Below are positions 42,889 through 50,287 of a DNA stretch of 64,000 nucleotides, one piece after another. The stretch spans positions 1-64,000 of the forward strand of contig SVKB01000003.1 of assembly GCA_015068665.1 (NCBI GenBank), written 5' to 3'. The stretch's first letter is position 1. Every line of letters starts with the position of its first letter. Under the pieces are notes generated by a model. The model did no database searches. It worked only from the letters and a program-made list of their open reading frames with translations, and had not been told where the DNA came from. This DNA comes from Oscillospiraceae bacterium. GTDB taxonomy: Bacteria > Bacillota > Clostridia > UMGS1840 > HGM11507. The translations under genes and the position numbers were made by a program.

Positions 42889-43478
42889 GTTTATTTGAAT
42901 ATGATAAAACAGTTAAACAAGAAGGCTATAAAATAATATGCGGAGTTGACGAGGCTGGCAGAGGTCCTCTTGCAGGTCCTGTTTATGCCTGTGCCATTAT
43001 TATGAAGGAAGATTTCATAATTCCCGAGGTCAATGATTCCAAAAAGCTTACCGAGAAGAAAAGAGAGGCTCTTTATGACTTGATTTTAAAAAACGCTCTT
43101 GACTGCTCGGTTGCTTTTGTTGATGAAAAGGAAATTGATGAAATCAATATTTTAAATGCCACCATGAAGGCAATGGAAATGGCAATAAACGGTCTTAAGA
43201 TAAAGCCTGATTTAGCGCTGATTGACGGTAATCAGAACCGTGGTATATCATTAAATAACCGTACAGTCATAAAAGGTGATGCCCAGTCATATAATATTGC
43301 AGCGGCATCTATTATTGCCAAGGTGAGCAGGGACAGGTTTATTATTGAAATGGACGAAAAGTATCCCGAATACGGCTTTAAAAAGCATAAGGGCTACGGC
43401 ACAAAGGAACACATGGACGCGATAAGAAAATACGGTCCCTGTGAAATTCACAGAAGGAGCTTTTTAAAAAAGCTATGA
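42885..43478 (+). CDS. rnhB: Ribonuclease HII
   Basis: Removes ribonucleotides from DNA. Catalytic DE pair in CGVDEAGRGPLAGPVYA, ALIDGNQ with the third Asp, IAAASIIAKVSRDR and the HKGYGTKEH region are present. 197 residues is normal. Overlaps yraN by 4 bp. Confidence 0.96.
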   Translation: MSLFEYDKTVKQEGYKIICGVDEAGRGPLAGPVYACAIIMKEDFIIPEVNDSKKLTEKKREALYDLILKNALDCSVAFVDEKEIDEINILNATMKAMEMAINGLKIKPDLALIDGNQNRGISLNNRTVIKGDAQSYNIAAASIIAKVSRDRFIIEMDEKYPEYGFKKHKGYGTKEHMDAIRKYGPCEIHRRSFLKKL

Positions 43479-43831
43479 TGGATAATAAGAAAAAAGGAAA
43501 AATCGGCGAAATTATTTCTGCCTGCTATCTTTTTTTGAAGGGATATGAAATTCTTGAAAGAAATTATTTCATAAAGGGCGGAGAAATAGATATCGTTGCA
43601 AAAAAACGGGATACAATTATAATGGTCGAAGTAAAAACCCGTACCGATAAAAGCTACGGCGAGGCGAAGGAAGCCGTTAATTACTACAAACAAAAGCATC
43701 TTGGTTTAGCTGCCAAGTGCTTTTTAAAATACCGGAAAACAGAAAATATGAAGGTGCGTTTTGATGTGATTGAGGTGTATCTTAAACCATTCAGAATTAA
43801 TCACATAAAACACGCTTTTGAAATTTCTTAA
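43475..43831 (+). CDS. yraN: UPF0102 protein YraN
   Basis: The 118-residue protein has a predicted nuclease (Holliday-resolvase-like) fold: KKGKIGEIISACYLFLKGYEIL, GGEIDIVAKKRDTIIMVEVKTR with the D-ExK active-site pattern, and YYKQKHL. Often next to rnhB. Role in DNA repair is assumed rather than shown. Two start codons, 43475 and 43478, are adjacent. Confidence 0.93.
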   Translation: MMDNKKKGKIGEIISACYLFLKGYEILERNYFIKGGEIDIVAKKRDTIIMVEVKTRTDKSYGEAKEAVNYYKQKHLGLAAKCFLKYRKTENMKVRFDVIEVYLKPFRINHIKHAFEIS

Positions 43832-43852
43832 AACAAAAATTTCAAATTTCTA

Positions 43853-43881
43853 TTGAAATTTTTGAAAATATGTGGTAAAAT
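43853..43881 (+). promoter_or_regulatory. Promoter of the aminotransferase gene
   Basis: TTGAAA (43853-43858), 17-bp spacer, TAAAAT (43876-43881), 44 bp before the start codon. Confidence 0.65.
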
Positions 43882-43924
43882 GAAATAAATTTGATTTCAA
43901 TTTGTCATAGATGGAGGATTAGAA

Positions 43925-45127
43925 ATGGAAATATCCATAAGTAATAAAGCAAAAGGCATTTCCCCGTCCCCCACACTTGCAATCGACTCTAAATTCAAAA
44001 TGATGAAAAAAGAGGGGATTGATGTGGTTGGCTTCGGTGCTGGGGAGCCCGATTTTGATACACCCGAGCATATAAAGGCGGCGGCCATAAAAGCAATTAC
44101 CGACGGCTTTACTAAATATACACCTGCTTCAGGTACTGTAGAACTTAAAAAAGCAATTGTAAATAAGCTTAAAGAAGAAAATAATCTTGATTATGAAATT
44201 TCGGATATAGTTGTTTCAAACGGTGCAAAGCATTCTCTGGTTAATGCTTTTATGGCAATTCTTAACCCGGGTGATGAGGTTATTATTCCAACTCCCTTCT
44301 GGGTAAGCTATCCCGAAATGGTTAAGCTGGCTGACGGTAAGCCGGTATTTGTTGAAACCACCGAAGAAAAAAACTTCAAATTTGAAATAGCCGATCTTGA
44401 AAAGGTTTTAAACGATAAAACCAAAGCACTTGTTCTTAACAACCCTTCCAATCCCACCGGTATGCTTTATACCCGTGATGAGTTAAAGAAAATTGCCGAT
44501 TTTGCCGTTAAAAACAATATCTATGTTATTTCGGACGAAATATATGAAGCTCTTGTTTATGACGGAAAGGAGAGCTATATAAGTATAGCTTCCTTTGGTG
44601 ATGAAATAAAGGACCTTACAATTATTGTAAACGGTGTTTCCAAAACTTATGCTATGACAGGCTGGAGAATAGGTTATACCGCATCTGATGCCAAAATTGC
44701 CAAGGCAATGAGCAATATCCAGAGCCATGCAACCTCTAACCCCAATTCAATTGCCCAGGTTGCTGCAACCGCTGCTCTTACAGGTCCCAAAGATGAAGTT
44801 ATAAAAATGAAGGATGCCTTCTTTGAAAGAAGAAACCGCCTGGTTGAATTAATCAATAATATTGAAGGTGTATCCTGTATAAATCCCGACGGTGCATTTT
44901 ATGTAATGATGAATATTTCTTCTCTTATCGGTAGGAAGTATGAAAATACCGTTATCGATAATGTAGATACCCTGTGTGAGCTTTTACTGTCTGAAGTAAA
45001 GCTTGCCCTTGTTCCGGGTACGGGCTTTGGCGCACCAAACTTTGTAAGATGGTCTTATGCTACCGGTATGGATAATATAAATGAAGGTATCAGAAGACTT
45101 AACAGCTTTATTGAAAAGTTATCTTAA
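43925..45127 (+). CDS. Class I/II PLP-dependent aminotransferase (aspartate aminotransferase type)
   Basis: The 400-residue enzyme has GAGEPDFDTPEHIK, YTPASGTVELKKAI, NNPSNPTGMLY, SDEIYEALVYDG and the PLP-lysine site VNGVSKTYAMTGWRIGY, with the substrate-carboxylate arginine in FVRWSYATGMDNI. This is the subgroup I gamma pattern of AspB-type enzymes using aspartate and 2-oxoglutarate. GGAGG precedes the ATG. A terminator separates it from proC. Confidence 0.93.
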   Translation: MEISISNKAKGISPSPTLAIDSKFKMMKKEGIDVVGFGAGEPDFDTPEHIKAAAIKAITDGFTKYTPASGTVELKKAIVNKLKEENNLDYEISDIVVSNGAKHSLVNAFMAILNPGDEVIIPTPFWVSYPEMVKLADGKPVFVETTEEKNFKFEIADLEKVLNDKTKALVLNNPSNPTGMLYTRDELKKIADFAVKNNIYVISDEIYEALVYDGKESYISIASFGDEIKDLTIIVNGVSKTYAMTGWRIGYTASDAKIAKAMSNIQSHATSNPNSIAQVAATAALTGPKDEVIKMKDAFFERRNRLVELINNIEGVSCINPDGAFYVMMNISSLIGRKYENTVIDNVDTLCELLLSEVKLALVPGTGFGAPNFVRWSYATGMDNINEGIRRLNSFIEKLS

Positions 45128-45137
45128 TCTTAATATT

Positions 45138-45172
45138 AAAAAGTTTATCAGTTTCTATTGATAAACTTTTTT
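45138..45172 (+). terminator. Terminator after the aminotransferase gene
   Basis: AAAAAGTTTATCA pairs with TGATAAACTTTTT around an 8-nt loop, with a T-run. Confidence 0.85.
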
Positions 45173-45217
45173 ATTTGTTGTATATTTATTATAACGAATT
45201 TGTTTAAGGAGAAAACT

Positions 45218-46009
45218 ATGAAAATTTCATTTATAGGCGGAGGCAATATTGCTTCCGCAATAATCGGAGGAATAACCAAGGATTTAATAAAAAAATCCGA
45301 TATAACCGTATATGATATAAGCAGGGATGTTTATAAAAAATATAAGGAGGAAGGCTTTAACAGTGTTGAGACTCTTGAGGATTCCTTCGTTTCGGATATA
45401 ATTTTCCTTACCATAAAGCCTCAGTTTTACCCTGAGGTTTTAGAAAAGATGGGAAGTATTACAAAAAAAATAATAGTAACCGTTGCTCCGGGGATAACAG
45501 TTGATACCGTAAAAGGGTATCTTGATAAAAGCTGTCAGGTAATAAGAACCATGCCGAATACCCCCCTGATGGTAGGTGAGGGGATGACTGTTATGGTGCC
45601 TGCTCCCGGTGTCCACGAAGAAAAATTCAATTTTGTAAAATCTCTTTTTGAAAAATCAGGTAAGGTTGCCATTATAAAAGAGGAGCTTATTGATGCGACA
45701 ATTGCCGTTGCAAGCTCATCCCCTGCATATATCTATATGCTGATAGAAACTCTGGCAGACGGTGGAGTTTATAACGGTCTTTCCCGTGATGACGCTCTTA
45801 CACTTGCCGCTCAGGCCGTTTTGGGCTCTGCAAAAATGGTTCTTGAAACAGGAATTCATCCTGCAAAGCTAAAGGATATGGTATGTTCACCAAACGGAAC
45901 CACCATCCGCGCAGTTAAAGAACTTGAGGATAATAACTTCAGAGGAGCAATTTTAAGTGCTATGAACAAATGCTTCGAGCGTGCAAAAGAAATGCAGAAG
46001 GGGAAATAA
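45218..46009 (+). CDS. proC: Pyrroline-5-carboxylate reductase
   Basis: Last step of proline synthesis. ATG 45218 follows AAGGAG and begins KISFIGGGNIASAIIGG, the NAD(P)-binding start. IRTMPNTPLMVGEGMTVM and SSSPAYIYMLIETLADGGVYNGLSRDDALTLAAQ are the family signature regions, with SPNGTTIRAV at the active site. 263 residues. ZIP transporter follows 3 bp later. Confidence 0.95.
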   Translation: MKISFIGGGNIASAIIGGITKDLIKKSDITVYDISRDVYKKYKEEGFNSVETLEDSFVSDIIFLTIKPQFYPEVLEKMGSITKKIIVTVAPGITVDTVKGYLDKSCQVIRTMPNTPLMVGEGMTVMVPAPGVHEEKFNFVKSLFEKSGKVAIIKEELIDATIAVASSSPAYIYMLIETLADGGVYNGLSRDDALTLAAQAVLGSAKMVLETGIHPAKLKDMVCSPNGTTIRAVKELEDNNFRGAILSAMNKCFERAKEMQKGK

Positions 46010-46012
46010 AAT

Positions 46013-46768
46013 ATGTTCTACGGTTTTTTAGCAGGACTTTTTGTGATTTTAAGCAGTATTATAGGTTCGGTTATCGGACTTGTTATAAAAAATATATCCC
46101 ATAAAACCAATGACACTTTGTTGGGCTTTGCCGCAGGGGTAATGTTATCAGCCGCTTTTTTAGGGCTTTTACCTGAAGCGTTTGCGGGGGAGGATATAAG
46201 TATTGTCCACCTGTTTTCCGTACTTGGTGTAGTTGTAGGTGCGTTTTTTATAAGTGTCATTGATAAGTTTGTGCCCCACATCCATCTTCATTCGGATGGA
46301 GAGATAAAAGAGGATAATCCCGACCATTCGGGAAAAAATAAGGTTCTGTTACTGATTATTGCAATTGCAATTCACAACATTCCCGAGGGGCTTGCAACAG
46401 GGCTTTCCTTTGCAAACGGAATAACTAAGGAGGGGCTTGTTATTGCCCTTTCAATGATTATTCAGAAATTACCCGAAGGACTTATCGTTGCGGTGCCCTT
46501 AATAAAAAGCGGAGCAAGCAGAAAAAAAGCCTTTCTGATTTCTCTTGCAGTGGCTCTTATGATGCTTCCGGGAACTATAGTCGGAATACTGCTTGGTACT
46601 TTGCCGCCGCTTTTGTTAACCTTCTTTAACGCCTTCACCTTCGGCGCTATTGTTTATGTGGTAAGCGATGAAATTATCCCCGAATCTCATGAGCACGGCT
46701 TTCAGAAAAATGCCACCTTTGCTCTCATAGCGGGGATCCTTATGGTAGTGCTTATAAGCTTTATATAA
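46013..46768 (+). CDS. ZIP-family metal transporter (ZupT-like)
   Basis: A 251-residue protein with eight hydrophobic segments. HNIPEGLATGLSFA (helix IV) and QKLPEGLIVAVPL (helix V) form the binuclear metal site, and a His-rich loop (HIHLH) lies near 85-90. Likely imports zinc or other divalent cations. Ends at a bidirectional terminator. Confidence 0.93.
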   Translation: MFYGFLAGLFVILSSIIGSVIGLVIKNISHKTNDTLLGFAAGVMLSAAFLGLLPEAFAGEDISIVHLFSVLGVVVGAFFISVIDKFVPHIHLHSDGEIKEDNPDHSGKNKVLLLIIAIAIHNIPEGLATGLSFANGITKEGLVIALSMIIQKLPEGLIVAVPLIKSGASRKKAFLISLAVALMMLPGTIVGILLGTLPPLLLTFFNAFTFGAIVYVVSDEIIPESHEHGFQKNATFALIAGILMVVLISFI

Positions 46769-46799
46769 AAAAATGCAGGTTTTTAACCCGCATTTTTTT
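46767..46799. terminator. Bidirectional terminator
   Basis: AAAAAAATGCAGGTT pairs with AACCCGCATTTTTTT with one mismatch. It serves the convergent zip and asparaginase genes. Confidence 0.75.
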
Positions 46800-47838
46800 A
46801 TATATCAAGTGAATATTTTATAAGTAATTTTGCATAAACAAGCTCATCGGTATCCCCGTAGAGTATAACCGGATTATTTCCGTTTACAATATGGTTTTCA
46901 ATGTAGGGAACACTCGCGTATACGCTAAAGCCTTCTCCCGTAAGAGATGGGGAATAGTAAAAGGGAATATCCATTTCGGCGCATTTATCAATAAGGTAAA
47001 GAACCGAGCTTTGGTCATATTCCTTATCCTTTTGATTTATGATAACAGGGGAGGTTCCCGAATGATAGGTGCCGTGAAAAACCGCCCTTACTCCATCAAG
47101 CTTATAAAGACTGTAGTCAATTCCCGGGTAGGGATTTATTTTTAATATTCCGCCTTTAAGACATGTATCCTTAAAACGAAGAATAAGCATATTATCCTTA
47201 CCGTCTTTTTTCTCCTGCCACAACCCTTTAAGGAGCTCACCTTTAAAATCGGTTATATCAACAGGATCCTTACTGTAAAAATTATCGTCATAAATTGCAC
47301 ACTGTATTAAATGTGCACCCTTATGAAGATACATTTTTCCATCCTTCGGATTTTTGTAGGTAGCGTATAACCCCGAAGCTAAGCCTGAATAAATGCATTC
47401 AACCGCCGCTTTGAAATTATCACTTCCGTTTGCCTGTTCGTTTGGTGAGCCGTCCTCATTCATTATCGGAAAATTGCTGGAAACAAATATAACAGGCACC
47501 TGAAAGCCCTTAAGCAGCAGGGAAAAAAGTGCAGTGGAATAAGCAAGGGTGTCGGTACCGTGTGCCACTATAATTCCGTCATAGTTTTTAAATTCTTCAA
47601 TGTTTTTTGCAAAATATGATATAAGACGATTCCAGTTTCTTATGCTCATATTTTCACTTAAAATATGAAAGCTTTCTCCCTCTTTAAAGGAAACCTCATC
47701 CTTGCAGAAGGATGAGGACTTTTTATAAAAATCAATAAGTGCCGAGGAAGCCGATTTATCTGTATCCATTACTCCGTTTCTGACACGAGTACAAATAGTT
47801 CCTCCTGAAAAAACAGTTAAAATCTTTTTTTTATCCAT
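46798..47838 (-). CDS. Asparaginase family protein
   Basis: A 346-residue amidohydrolase of the bacterial L-asparaginase fold. KILTVFSGGTICTR has the first catalytic Thr, and IIVAHGTDTLAYS the second Thr-Asp pair. FVSSNFPIMNEDGSPN and HGTYHSGTSPV match the central and C-terminal domains. No signal peptide, so a cytoplasmic type I enzyme; preference for Asn over Gln is not readable. Downstream of an unknown gene on the same strand (12 bp). Confidence 0.9.
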   Translation of the reverse strand: MDKKKILTVFSGGTICTRVRNGVMDTDKSASSALIDFYKKSSSFCKDEVSFKEGESFHILSENMSIRNWNRLISYFAKNIEEFKNYDGIIVAHGTDTLAYSTALFSLLLKGFQVPVIFVSSNFPIMNEDGSPNEQANGSDNFKAAVECIYSGLASGLYATYKNPKDGKMYLHKGAHLIQCAIYDDNFYSKDPVDITDFKGELLKGLWQEKKDGKDNMLILRFKDTCLKGGILKINPYPGIDYSLYKLDGVRAVFHGTYHSGTSPVIINQKDKEYDQSSVLYLIDKCAEMDIPFYYSPSLTGEGFSVYASVPYIENHIVNGNNPVILYGDTDELVYAKLLIKYSLDI

Positions 47839-47850
47839 AGTTGTTTCCTT

Positions 47851-48318
47851 TTATAATTCCTTACCTATTTCCCATAGATATTCAAATTCATCATCAAAAA
47901 TTTCATATCCCTCATCCTCGCTGTCATAAAGCTCATCGCCTGCAACTATAAGGGCTCCCGATTTATCGAAGGCGGGGAATTTAACGTAAGCCACACCCTC
48001 ATCTTCTCTTGTTTCTTCATTAAAAAGCTTTACCGAATGGTAAATATGTAAAAGGGGAGTGTCACATTCTTTTACAATAAGCTCGTGAGGGAAAGCTTCA
48101 CAAAGCTCCTTCCATTTTCCCTTTTCCTCTGAAGCATTTATTAAAACTCTCCAGGTTACTCCGTTATTTAAAGAACTTGTTAAAAGCTCATAGGCTTCAC
48201 TTTGTTCAAACCATTTTGCGCCTTCTGCTAAAGCCAGATTAACCTCAAAGGGGACCTTATTTGTAATCATTTTAAGATTATTCTTTAAAAAATCAAGTGT
48301 ATTTATTTTTTCCTTCAT
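47851..48318 (-). CDS. Conserved hypothetical protein, 155 aa
   Basis: Soluble and acidic. GVTWRVLINASEEKGKW and LLHIYHSVKLFNEETREDEGVAYVKFP show the strand-helix pattern of one phospholipase-D-like repeat, but the HKD catalytic motif is missing. The C-terminus (DEFEYLWEIGKEL) resembles the closing helix of such domains. No function is assigned. It is the first gene of the asparaginase unit. Confidence 0.6.
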   Translation of the reverse strand: MKEKINTLDFLKNNLKMITNKVPFEVNLALAEGAKWFEQSEAYELLTSSLNNGVTWRVLINASEEKGKWKELCEAFPHELIVKECDTPLLHIYHSVKLFNEETREDEGVAYVKFPAFDKSGALIVAGDELYDSEDEGYEIFDDEFEYLWEIGKEL

Positions 48319-48352
48319 TTTATTATCCTCACTTTTCCATAATACTATGCTA

Positions 48353-48381
48353 ATTATAACATTTGTTACACGTTAAATCAA
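48353..48381 (-). promoter_or_regulatory. Promoter of the 155-aa gene/asparaginase unit
   Basis: On the - strand TTGATT (48376-48381), 17 bp, and extended TGT-TATAAT (hexamer 48353-48358). Confidence 0.7.
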
Positions 48382-48433
48382 TAGTGGAATAGAACAAAAG
48401 AGCATAAGTTTACAGGCTTTAACTATTTCCCAT

Positions 48434-48475
48434 CATTTTCCTTACATAAAAATTCCTTTAAATCAAAAAGATTTT
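48434..48475 (+). repeat. Truncated copy 1 of the spoVT upstream region
   Basis: CATTTTCCTTACATAAAAAT and the following bases match the region upstream of spoVT (53355 on), with about 13 bases missing before AATCAAAAAGATTTT. Similarity ends at 48475, before the spoVT ribosome site. It marks the left end of the fic-containing insert. Confidence 0.75.
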
Positions 48476-48554
48476 GACGGGACGCTTTGCATCTCGTTTA
48501 TTATTGAGTACGGTTTATTTGAACTTTATACATATAGTTTTTCACCTCATTATA

Positions 48555-48593
48555 TTGACTTTTCTCGTCAAATATGATATAATTGACGAGAAA
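48555..48593 (+). promoter_or_regulatory. fic promoter with an 11-bp inverted repeat over the -10 region
   Basis: TTGACT (48555-48560), 17-bp spacer and extended TGA-TATAAT (hexamer 48578-48583). A perfect inverted repeat, TTTCTCGTCAA (48561-48571) and TTGACGAGAAA (48583-48593), has arm centres 22 bp apart, two DNA turns, and covers the spacer and the start region. It is a strong operator candidate; the Fic protein itself carries a winged-helix domain. Confidence 0.8.
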
Positions 48594-48610
48594 GAAAAGG
48601 AGGTTACGAG

Positions 48611-49648
48611 ATGCGTCGCTTTGACTATGCGGATCTTATCAATAAGAAATGGGATAATGAAGTTATTAATTACCTGTCTCTTATTCACGAATATAAGGGA
48701 AAGCAGACTTCATATATACAGCAAAAAACCTTAGAACTTAATAAATTAGTTGAAATAGCAAAAGTTCAAAGTACAGAAGCTTCTAACTCAATAGAGGGTA
48801 TTAGAACTACTGAAACTCGTTTGCGTCAGTTGATGAATGAAAAAACTGCACCTCGCAGCCGTGATGAAAAAGAAATTGCCGGATATCGAGATGCGCTTAA
48901 TGTAGTTCATGAGAATTTTGAATATATTCCACTTACTCCAAATTATATTTTACAGCTTCATAAAATTCTTTTGAGTCACACAGATTCAGGTTTTGGCGGT
49001 TCGTTTAAGAATGTTCAAAACTATATCAGTGCAATAGATGAAACGGGTAAACGCTTTAACTTGTTTACGCCGTTAGCTCCCTATGAAACACCCGATGCCA
49101 TTAAAGAAATATGTGACGAGTTCAATCGTACTATCGGAGAAGGCAAAATAGACCCACTTCTGATAGTGCCGGTCTTTATTCACGATTTTCTGTGTATACA
49201 CCCCTTCCTTGACGGAAACGGAAGAATGTCAAGATTGTTGACTACTTTATTGTTATACAGAAGCGGATATGAAATCGGTAAATATATTTCGTTGGAAGCG
49301 AAAATTGCAAACAATAAGGAATCATATTATGCCGCATTGGAAGGCTCGCAGGAAGGATGGCACGAAGGCAAGGATGATGCAACTGCATTTATAAAATATC
49401 TGCTTAGCACTATAATCGCAGCATACCGTGACCTTGATGACAGAATCAACATTTTAAGTTCCACTTCTCTTGGCACTGTAAAAAATGCAATTGATAATAA
49501 ATTAGGTAAGTTCACAAAAAAAGAAATATTAGAACTTTGCCCGTCGCTTAGTGCTTCTACTGTTGAAAGACATCTGAAAAAACTGACGGCAGATAACTAT
49601 ATTGCAAAACACGGTGCAGGGAAAAATACATTTTATGTAAGGATGTAA
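48611..49648 (+). CDS. Fic-family protein with N-terminal inhibitory helix and C-terminal winged helix
   Basis: A 345-residue Fic protein, expected to transfer AMP or another phosphate-containing group to target proteins. SNSIEG (residues 58-63) fits the (S/T)xxxE(G/N) inhibitory motif of class II Fic proteins, so activity is self-restrained. HPFLDGNGRMSR (197-208) is the complete Fic catalytic motif. Residues about 295-345 (KKEILELCPSLSASTVERHLKKL) form a winged helix. AAAGGAGG precedes the ATG. It lies in an insert between partial spoVT copies. Own-promoter control through the inverted repeat is inferred. Confidence 0.9.
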   Translation: MRRFDYADLINKKWDNEVINYLSLIHEYKGKQTSYIQQKTLELNKLVEIAKVQSTEASNSIEGIRTTETRLRQLMNEKTAPRSRDEKEIAGYRDALNVVHENFEYIPLTPNYILQLHKILLSHTDSGFGGSFKNVQNYISAIDETGKRFNLFTPLAPYETPDAIKEICDEFNRTIGEGKIDPLLIVPVFIHDFLCIHPFLDGNGRMSRLLTTLLLYRSGYEIGKYISLEAKIANNKESYYAALEGSQEGWHEGKDDATAFIKYLLSTIIAAYRDLDDRINILSSTSLGTVKNAIDNKLGKFTKKEILELCPSLSASTVERHLKKLTADNYIAKHGAGKNTFYVRM

Positions 49649-49790
49649 TTTCGATAAGTGAATTGTGTTAAGCTAAATGAAGGCAAAGAAATTATACAAA
49701 TAATAGATAAAGTATTGGAAGTTTGATTTTTATTTTTAAATATACAGGTAGTATTGTTTTTCTAAATCTAAATATACTAAATACTAAGAA

Positions 49791-49818
49791 ACGGAACAGA
49801 ATTTCTGCTCCGTTTTTT
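49791..49818 (+). terminator. Terminator downstream of fic
   Basis: ACGGAACAGAA pairs with TTCTGCTCCGT (one internal mismatch), followed by six Ts. Confidence 0.8.
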
Positions 49819-49846
49819 CTTTACATTAAAATAAGGGAGTGAGAAA

Positions 49847-49918
49847 ATGAGTAAACATGAAGTCGGATATAAAGGTGAAAAATATAATCTTATAGATGAA
49901 CAGTATGAAGAACTATGA
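49847..49918 (+). CDS. Micro-ORF, 23 aa, possible gene remnant
   Basis: ATG at 49847 follows AAGGGAGTGAG, a good ribosome site. The product reads MSKHEVGYKGEKYN and ends EEL, very short and charged. It may be the start of a truncated gene or a small peptide. No family recognised. Confidence 0.35.
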   Translation: MSKHEVGYKGEKYNLIDEQYEEL

Positions 49919-49960
49919 ATAAGCGTGTTATATTATAAAAAAATACATAGTTTTCCCACC

Positions 49961-50145
49961 ATTTTCCTTACATAAAAATTCCTATAACGTAAAATAATAA
50001 AATCAAATAAGATTTTAAAGGAGATTTTAAAATGAAAGCAACAGGAATAGTAAGAAGAATAGATGCTTGTGTTATAATAGGACAAAAGCCGATAAACCGC
50101 ATAACTACGGGGGTATCGATAAATTTATACGAAAATTTCTTCTAA
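49961..50145 (+). pseudogene. Truncated copy 2 of spoVT: complete 5' region and first 11 codons
   Basis: 49961-50065 matches 53355-53459 with two or three differences, including promoter-side sequence, AAAGGAG and the codons for MKATGIVRRID. After 50065 the sequence departs completely from spoVT. The frame stays open for 26 unrelated codons and stops at 50143-50145. It is the left boundary of the insert carrying the TPR gene. Confidence 0.85.
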
Positions 50146-50190
50146 AAACCTTAACTTTTTTCGATTTAATTAGACAAAAAGCGAGGTGAT

Positions 50191-50253
50191 TTGACATACT
50201 ATACATACACCGCACAATCTAAAATATTAATATAATTGACAGATTATGTCAAA
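50191..50253 (+). promoter_or_regulatory. Regulatory region of the TPR gene: TATAAT followed by TTGACA/TGTCAA inverted repeat
   Basis: TATAAT lies at 50232-50237 and runs into a perfect inverted repeat TTGACA-GATTA-TGTCAA (50237-50253). A separate TTGACA at 50191 is too far from it to be its -35 box. Which elements act as promoter is uncertain; the inverted repeat is a candidate operator. Confidence 0.5.
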
Positions 50254-50287
50254 TATGCTATATTCAAAGGGAAAGGATTTGATACAT

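Noticed and set aside
48611..49918. Fic toxin with a separate antitoxin gene
   Set aside because: The inhibitory motif is within the Fic protein itself, and the downstream 23-residue frame lacks the antitoxin motif.
50032..50145. A second AbrB/SpoVT gene
   Set aside because: Only 11 codons match; the rest of the 37-codon frame is unrelated and the DNA-binding domain is incomplete.
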